Positions 59,751-64,000 of a stretch of DNA of 64,000 nt are shown in pieces. A program made the translations under genes and the position numbers. The first letter of the stretch is position 1, and every line of letters begins with the position of its first letter. Source of the DNA: Natranaeroarchaeum sp042663585 (GTDB lineage: Archaea; Halobacteriota; Halobacteria; Halobacteriales; Natronoarchaeaceae); contig NZ_JBHTAN010000006.1 in the NCBI RefSeq assembly GCF_042663585.1, forward strand, positions 1,302,001-1,366,000, given 5' to 3'. The notes beneath the pieces are model-generated. The model had not been told where the DNA came from, searched no databases, and saw nothing but the letters and a program-made list of their open reading frames with translations.

Positions 59751-60506
59751 TCAGCCGATGTAGCGCAGGTCGTCGTCGCTCGGAACGTTCTGTTGTTGTT
59801 CCATCTCCTGAATCTTGCCGATGACTTCTTCCATCTCGTCGGCGCGCTCTTCGAGACTCTCGAAGTCGACCTCGAAACCGAGTTCGGACTGGAGAATCTC
59901 CAGCACTGCCTGCGCGCTCTTCGGGTCGACGAGATAGCCGCTAGTCTCTCCCATGAGACAGGCGGCGTCGTGGCCACGGCGGCCACCCAGGCCGAGCAGC
60001 AGGCCGCTCACGCCGACGATCCCCCCCGCAGGTTCGGACTCACGGAACTCGACGCCAGCATCGGTCAGTCGCTCGACGACGTGCTCGTGAGAGGCAGCGC
60101 CCAGCACGTCGTACTCCTCGATTAGCTCGCCCGTCGGGACGCCCCCGAGCGCGTATACCTCGCTCACGCCGAACTCCTCGGCGATGTCGAGGAAGGCGTT
60201 CGTCAGTTCGTAATGGCCCTCGTTGCTCTGGGCCTGATGATCTCCCGAGAGGACGAGCAGATCACGACCCTCTGTCTCGACGGCGTGAAACTCCGCACAG
60301 GTGAGCTCTGCAACGCCCTCCTCGCCGACTTCGACCTGCGGCGGGAACTGGTCGGAGTACACGCGTCGTACGAGCGTTCCGTCTAGCTCGTCCAGCAGGT
60401 GTTCGGCGGCGAGTTTCCCGACGTGGCCGACACCCGGCAGGCCTTCGACGAGCACCGGATCCTGTAGCTCGACAGTCTCGACGCTCTCGATATCGACTTC
60501 GTCCAT
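59751..60506 (-). CDS. PAC2 family proteasome-assembly-chaperone-like protein
   Basis: 251 residues. The start DPVLVEGLPGVGHVGKLAAEHLLDEL is the conserved nucleoside-like pocket of PAC2-family proteins. VYALGGVPTGEL and GVSGLLLGLGGRRGHDAACLMGETSGYLVDPKSAQAV (the G-Gly-x-G-x-x-G loop and Ala-Cys-Leu-Met-Gly-Glu-Thr-Ser) follow. Eukaryotic PAC2 helps assemble the proteasome; archaeal members are thought to assist folding or binding but have no settled role. It ends the L44e-S27e-aIF2a-Nop10 gene run. Confidence 0.88.
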   Translation of the reverse strand: MDEVDIESVETVELQDPVLVEGLPGVGHVGKLAAEHLLDELDGTLVRRVYSDQFPPQVEVGEEGVAELTCAEFHAVETEGRDLLVLSGDHQAQSNEGHYELTNAFLDIAEEFGVSEVYALGGVPTGELIEEYDVLGAASHEHVVERLTDAGVEFRESEPAGGIVGVSGLLLGLGGRRGHDAACLMGETSGYLVDPKSAQAVLEILQSELGFEVDFESLEERADEMEEVIGKIQEMEQQQNVPSDDDLRYIG

Positions 60507-60511
60507 ACGGC

Positions 60512-60694
60512 TTACTCCCGGGCGCGTCGCTTAAGTGCGCGTCGGTACTCCCCGTAGGGATCTTCGGGGTTGAACGGTGAAGGCGCGCTGTTGACGGCAT
60601 CGCTCCCACACTCCGGACAGCTATCAGAAAGGGTGTACACCGGGCGATCGTGTTCCGTTTCCCACGTGGAACAGACCCGGATATCCGACTTCAT
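60512..60694 (-). CDS. nop10: H/ACA ribonucleoprotein protein Nop10
   Basis: 60 residues. SDIRVCSTWETEHDRPVYTLSDSCPECGSDAVNSAPSPFNPEDPYGEYRR is the Nop10 pattern, with a CxxC zinc site at CPEC (the first site, V-C-S, is reduced). Nop10 joins Cbf5, Gar1 and L7Ae in the H/ACA RNP that makes pseudouridine in rRNA. It overlaps the aIF2-alpha stop region (shares base 60694) and belongs to the translation operon. Confidence 0.93.
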   Translation of the reverse strand: MKSDIRVCSTWETEHDRPVYTLSDSCPECGSDAVNSAPSPFNPEDPYGEYRRALKRRARE

Positions 60695-61494
60695 TACTCG
60701 TCGTCAGTACGGCGCTCGCGGTGGAAATGGCCGGTGCCATCGACCGCTTCGATCGCGTTGATCGCCCGATCCGCGCTCGTTTCGAGTTGGGTTTCGGCGG
60801 TCTTGTAGTTCGGCGCTCGAACTTTGATCCGGTACTCCGGCGAACCGACGTAGGAGACTTCAAGATCGACTTCGTCAGGCACTTCGCCGTTGCCCTCTGC
60901 GGCCTTGAGTGCCTCCTTGATCGAGTCGACGCCGGTCGGGGCCGGACACTCCAGATCAACGTAGCCGGTGACGTTGACGTAGGGCACCGAGACGTTCTCT
61001 CGGGCCGTCTCGACGAGCGCGTCGATCTCGTCGTCGTCGAGGTCGGTGGCTTCCAGGGCCTCGTGGCCGTGGATCGCCGCCTGCTCGAAGCCGTCGTAGA
61101 GACTCCCGAACTCGGCGAGGATCTCGTTTGCGACTCGCGTGTACGTCTCGTCGTCGACATCCTCGCCAAAGGCGAGGAGCATCCAGTTGTCCGCTTTCTG
61201 TTCGTTCTTCCACTCCTGAATCTTCTCGGAGCGCTGGTGATCGTTGACGTCCTTGATCGAGAGATCGATCTGCTGGGCGTCCTCGTCGACGTCCAGCACT
61301 TTACAGACGACGGTCTGCCCTTCGCGGACGTGATCGCGGACGTTTTTGATCCAGCCGGAGGCGACCTCGCTGACGTGGGTCAAACCGCGCTTGTCCTCGT
61401 ACTCTTTGAGATCGACGAAGACGCCGAAGTCCTCGATCTCGTCGACCTCGCCGACGACGAGTTCGCCGGACTCGGGCCAACCGCTAAATTTCAT
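60694..61494 (-). CDS. eif2a: Translation initiation factor 2 subunit alpha (aIF2-alpha)
   Basis: 266 residues. An S1 OB fold starts the protein (GELVVGEVDEIEDFGVFVDLKEYEDKRGLTHVSEVASGWI), a helical middle domain and a C-terminal alpha-beta domain (SYVGSPEYRIKVRAPNYKTAETQLETSADRAINAI) follow. Together with the beta and gamma subunits it delivers initiator tRNA-Met to the small ribosomal subunit. Fits the operon with S27e and Nop10. Confidence 0.95.
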   Translation of the reverse strand: MKFSGWPESGELVVGEVDEIEDFGVFVDLKEYEDKRGLTHVSEVASGWIKNVRDHVREGQTVVCKVLDVDEDAQQIDLSIKDVNDHQRSEKIQEWKNEQKADNWMLLAFGEDVDDETYTRVANEILAEFGSLYDGFEQAAIHGHEALEATDLDDDEIDALVETARENVSVPYVNVTGYVDLECPAPTGVDSIKEALKAAEGNGEVPDEVDLEVSYVGSPEYRIKVRAPNYKTAETQLETSADRAINAIEAVDGTGHFHRERRTDDE

Positions 61495-61512
61495 CGTCGA
61501 TCACCTCGGCGC

Positions 61513-61710
61513 TCACTGTGCCTCGACGGTCTCGCCCGAGCGGTTCTCGACGATATCGAGGACTTCGCCCTCGAACACCGCTTTCCCGCCGGTGGGCGTG
61601 GCGAGCGTGACGCCACAGACCGCACACGCGACCTCAGTGGAGGCTTTTCCGAAGACGACCTGTTCGTTCTCGCAATCCGGACACTCGACGTTGTAGAAAT
61701 TTCCTGCCAT
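61513..61710 (-). CDS. rps27e: 30S ribosomal protein S27e
   Basis: 65 residues from the ATG at 61710; the frame upstream contains no family sequence. The four-Cys zinc finger (VECPDCENEQVVF and EVACAVCGVTL) is intact. S27e sits on the small ribosomal subunit. It follows L44e closely and precedes aIF2-alpha. Confidence 0.95.
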   Translation of the reverse strand: MAGNFYNVECPDCENEQVVFGKASTEVACAVCGVTLATPTGGKAVFEGEVLDIVENRSGETVEAQ

Positions 61711-61715
61711 CGTAA

Positions 61716-61994
61716 TCACTCCTGGAACGTAAGCCGACCTGCTCGCCATCCCTGGCGGAGGTGAGCTTTGCCACACTCGCCACAGCGGTATTTGAGGTCG
61801 GTCTTCTTGGTTGGCTTGTCGCCACCCGGTACCTTCGAGAACTTACCGTCGTTCCCGATTCCCTTGTTTCGTTTTTCCTGTCGATCGATCCACTTCATGC
61901 CGGTCTGTCGACCGGTCCGAACTTTCTCGACCTCGTGTTCGTAGTGCTCGTTGCAATGCGGGCAATACGTGTTAAATCGGCGTGGCATTTCCAT
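61716..61994 (-). CDS. rpl44e: 50S ribosomal protein L44e
   Basis: 92 residues from the ATG at 61994 (MEMPRRFNTYCPHC), as in other haloarchaeal L44e. Two zinc Cys pairs are present (CPHC and CGEC) with TGMKWIDRQEKRNKGIGNDGKFSKVPGGDKPTKKTDLKYR between. L44e lines the E site of the large subunit. First gene of the run to PAC2. Confidence 0.96.
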   Translation of the reverse strand: MEMPRRFNTYCPHCNEHYEHEVEKVRTGRQTGMKWIDRQEKRNKGIGNDGKFSKVPGGDKPTKKTDLKYRCGECGKAHLRQGWRAGRLTFQE

Positions 61995-62110
61995 AGATAT
62001 CGGCCTCTTGGACTGTGGTTGGCCTCCGGTCCTTAAAACCCGTTTGGTTCGGAGCCGATTCACGGCTCGGTCTCGAAGCGCTTAATTGAGGGTCGTACGA
62101 ACGGTTCCAT

Positions 62111-62365
62111 ATGAAGCGCCTCATTATCCGCGGGGATCCCGGGGTTCGCCGCAACGGCGTCATCGAGCACGATGGCGAGGAACTGACCCTGTTCCAGATC
62201 AACCGCAACGGCGACTGGCACGGCCCAGAGGAGGTACAGCTGTGGTGTATCAGCGGCACCGAGGACGAGCGCGAGACCTACGATAAACGCGAGTATATTC
62301 CGCACTTTCTCGACGTCGAGCGACTCGACGCCGGCGAAGTCACCGTTATCGAGCGCGCAGGATAG
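62111..62365 (+). CDS. HAH_0734-type small conserved protein
   Basis: 84 residues, complete and typical of a small haloarchaeal family named from Haloarcula. MKRLIIRGDPGVRRNGVIEHDGEELTLFQINRNGDWHGPEEVQLWCISGTED opens it; the strands suggest an OB-like fold. Function unknown. It diverges from the L44e promoter region and converges with mgsA. Confidence 0.8.
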   Translation: MKRLIIRGDPGVRRNGVIEHDGEELTLFQINRNGDWHGPEEVQLWCISGTEDERETYDKREYIPHFLDVERLDAGEVTVIERAG

Positions 62366-62377
62366 CCGACCCCTCTT

Positions 62378-62767
62378 CTAGTCGTCCTGGTGGACCGGCC
62401 GATCCGCAAGCCCTTTGAGCAGATACTCCGCCGAAGCGAGGTTCGTCGCCAGCGGCGTGTCGTGAACGTCGCAGATCCGCAGTAGCGCCGAAATGTCGGG
62501 CTCGTGGGCCTGTGCCCGGAGCGGATCCCGCAGGAAGACGATGCCGTCGAGGATCCCCTCTGCGACCTCTGCACCGATCATCATGTCACCGCCCAGTGGT
62601 CCGGACTCCTTGCGCTCGATATCCAGATTCGTTTCCTCCATCAGTCGCTTGCCAGTTGTCCCCGTCGCGATGAGATCGTACTGTTCCAGCAGCGCCTGGT
62701 GTTTCTGCGCCAGATCGATCATGTCCGGTTTCTTGTCGTCGTGAGCAATTAGCGCGACGCGTGTCAT
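62378..62767 (-). CDS. mgsA: Methylglyoxal synthase
   Basis: 129 residues. MTRVALIAHDDKKPDMIDLAQKH opens the protein, and YDLIATGTTGKRLMEETNLDIERKESGPLGGDMMIGAEVAEGILDGIVFLRDPL follows; the Asp in GDMM and the Thr-Gly-Thr-Thr-Gly phosphate loop are the active-site features of MgsA. It converts dihydroxyacetone phosphate to methylglyoxal and phosphate. Given the glycerol kinase and GlpABC genes in this genome, which feed DHAP, it may act as a phosphate-releasing overflow route (inference). Confidence 0.93.
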   Translation of the reverse strand: MTRVALIAHDDKKPDMIDLAQKHQALLEQYDLIATGTTGKRLMEETNLDIERKESGPLGGDMMIGAEVAEGILDGIVFLRDPLRAQAHEPDISALLRICDVHDTPLATNLASAEYLLKGLADRPVHQDD

Positions 62768-62857
62768 ACTCGTGTCTATCGGGGAAGGCAGTTAGTCGTT
62801 TTGAACGACGGCTCGGTAGCCCCATGATTTTTTACTCCCGAGCGGAGATATTCATCA

Positions 62858-63307
62858 ATGGCAGACGGCCATACGGCTGTAGAGCCGATACAGGCGAGAT
62901 GCCGGTCGCTGGTCTCAAGCGGTCGGCTCGTTCGTTTCGCCTCGGTCGGCCTGCTCGGTACGGCCATCGATTTCGCCATCCTCGTCTCTCTGGTCGAATT
63001 TTGGGGGCTGTGGCTCGAACTCAGCAAAATCATCAGCGCAGAGACCGCAATCCTCGTCATGTTCGCCCTGAACGAGTCCTGGACGTTCTCGGAATGGGGC
63101 GAGTCCGGCTACCGATCCGTCCTTCGACGGCTGGGCACCTCCAACGTCGTCCGGCTTGGCGGAATCGCTGTCGCCATTGTCGTCCTCTCACTGATAGTAC
63201 GGCTGTCAGCAATCCCATACTTGCTCGCGAACGCCGTTGGCATCGCCTGCGGGTTCAGTGTTAATTTCCTCGCCGAGAGCTACTTCACCTGGAGCATCGG
63301 CCAGTGA
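62858..63307 (+). CDS. GtrA family membrane protein
   Basis: 149 residues, about four hydrophobic helices: RFASVGLLGTAIDFAILVSLVEF, LSKIISAETAILVMFALNESWTF and a pair ending VNFLAESYFTWSIG. The GtrA pattern (R-F-x-x-V-G-x-x-x-T and the C-terminal N-F) is clear. GtrA proteins help move a glycosyl carrier or act in polysaccharide export. It lies next to initiator tRNA-Met. Confidence 0.85.
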   Translation: MADGHTAVEPIQARCRSLVSSGRLVRFASVGLLGTAIDFAILVSLVEFWGLWLELSKIISAETAILVMFALNESWTFSEWGESGYRSVLRRLGTSNVVRLGGIAVAIVVLSLIVRLSAIPYLLANAVGIACGFSVNFLAESYFTWSIGQ

Positions 63308-63370
63308 GTAGAACCCACACAGGGCGACCGAAACACAACCCTTAACTAGCGGACGGCGGTACGAGAATGT

Positions 63371-63445
63371 AGCGGGATGGGATAGCCAGGAGATTCCGGC
63401 GGGCTCATAACCCGCAGATCGGTAGTTCAAATCTACCTCCCGCTA
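63371..63445 (+). tRNA. Initiator tRNA-Met (CAT anticodon)
   Basis: 75 bases with a complete cloverleaf: acceptor AGCGGGA/TCCCGCT plus discriminator A, D-arm, anticodon stem GCGGG/CCCGC with loop CTCATAA (anticodon CAT), variable loop and T-arm GGTAG/CTACC around TTCAAAT. Three G-C pairs next to the anticodon loop and the A1-T72 pair mark the initiator type. It is followed by an unusual foldback element. Confidence 0.93.
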
Positions 63446-63720
63446 CTTTTTGAGAACTCAACTACCCAGCGAGTCGTTTCATCGACGAGCGATCACTGAG
63501 TTCTCAAAAGTGTAATGAATCGATTTGAACCAGAAAAACGCGAGCACAGCGAGTGTTTTGCGTAGTTCAAATCTACCTCCCGCTATTTTTCGACGCGAAC
63601 AATAACGAGAAGCGAAGCGACGAGTGTCGTGAGCGTCGAAAGTACGGCGGGTAGATTTGAAGTAGACGACGAGCGACCAACGGGAGCGACGTCGACGTAG
63701 TTCAACTACCGCCCCCTATC
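63446..63720 (+). repeat. Alternating direct/inverted copies of the initiator tRNA 3' end
   Basis: After the tRNA 3' end (63422-63445) the order is: inverted tail (ACTTTT(T)GAGAACTCA at 63445-63460 against TGAGTTCTCAAAAGT from 63497) with GATTTGAAC at 63522-63530; direct exact 24-base copy at 63562-63585; a second inverted copy (GCGTCGAAA 63633-63641 opposite TTTCGACGC 63588-63596, then GGTAGATTTGAA 63650-63661); and a decayed direct copy at 63697-63719. The spacer between inverted and direct copies holds CACAGCGAGTGTTTTGC at 63546-63562, like the one behind tRNA-Arg. Confidence 0.75.
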
Positions 63721-63838
63721 GCACGGCGACGTTTTTGATTCGACTACTGGCCTGCTCCTAGTTCTGCAGAAGGGACGCATACCTGCACGATACCTCCCGA
63801 AAGCCACGCCAGGATGGCGATACCCATACCCACCCCAT

Positions 63839-64000
63839 CACACCACTCTGTCGACTGTAACTCGCTTTTGTAGCCATTCTACAGCCCCTTTGACGGCATC
63901 TGCTTCTGCACCACTTACTTTCAGACGGTTCTTGCCGCCAGTGTCCGGGTAGCTACCGATCCGGACGGCGAACTGTTCGCGCACGCCCGCGAGTGCCTCG
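63839..64000 (-). CDS. CinA-type molybdopterin-binding domain protein, partial
   Basis: Only the last 53 residues are in the window; the gene continues past the right edge. The visible part reads EALAGVREQFAVRIGSYPDT, GGKNRLKVSGAEADAVKGAVEWL and a short end VTVDRVV. This is the C-terminal end of the CinA/MoaB-like fold typical of haloarchaeal CinA-type proteins. The N-terminal competence/damage domain lies outside the window. Confidence 0.65.

Noticed and set aside
1..64000. CRISPR array, prophage or intact transposon
   Set aside because: No regularly spaced repeats, no phage structural genes, no transposase with ends.

Overview
This window is a chromosome-like segment of a halophilic archaeon (Halobacteria). 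The DNA is GC-rich, the proteins are strongly acidic (runs of Asp/Glu, few Lys), many genes look leaderless with an A/T-rich TATA element about 25 bases before the start, and the gene content is archaeal: TFB, aIF2-alpha, Nop10, L44e, S27e, RNase P component 4, an SRP RNA, an Orc1/Cdc6-like ATPase, AglB, a UbiA-type lipid prenyltransferase, DpsA and a GlpABC-GlpK glycerol system. It contains no CRISPR array and no intact transposon.

Layout. 1-12 kb is a cell-surface glycan region: a secreted beta-helix protein (partial), a flippase, two alkaline-phosphatase-superfamily phosphodiesterases on either side of a FemAB-like transferase, a DUF354 glycosyltransferase coupled to a NodB-like deacetylase, and glucosamine-6-phosphate synthase (glmS), which makes the amino-sugar precursor. 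A TATAACAAAG element precedes four of these units. 12-15 kb holds a membrane-tethered HTH protein and a TFB in A/T-richer DNA. 15-20 kb carries a mix of redox and stress genes (aldo/keto reductase, FeS photolyase-like protein, UspA, saccharopine-dehydrogenase-like protein). 20-31 kb is a glycerol catabolic region: glpK1 and a putative glycerol facilitator diverge from glpABC, and a second glpK lies about 4 kb away, with long identical DNA runs shared by the two kinase genes. 31-36 kb has an Orc1/Cdc6-like ATPase, then aglB followed by a DUF368 polyprenyl-phosphate transporter. 36-44 kb includes RNA-related genes (Rnp4, YhbY), MscS, the SRP RNA on the minus strand (not a protein gene), small regulators and a lipid prenyltransferase. 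44-55 kb is accessory: ATP-grasp, ZIP transporter, PQQ-like lipoprotein, hydrolase, Fe-ADH with HxlR regulator, a histidine kinase with an internal repeat expansion, and two decayed genes. 55-64 kb has dpsA, a 52-residue ORF behind two iron-repressor-like palindromes, thiI, an amidase, an aminotransferase, the translation/rRNP operon L44e-S27e-aIF2a-Nop10-PAC2, mgsA, a GtrA protein and initiator tRNA-Met.

The most unusual structure is not a protein gene. Downstream of both tRNA genes (Arg-TCG and initiator Met) the tRNA 3' end is repeated in alternating direct and inverted orientation, and the spacers at the two loci share a related core. This foldback module is described under findings. Other leads are the iron-repressor-like operators, the DUF368-AglB pairing, the glpK gene conversion and the kinase repeat.
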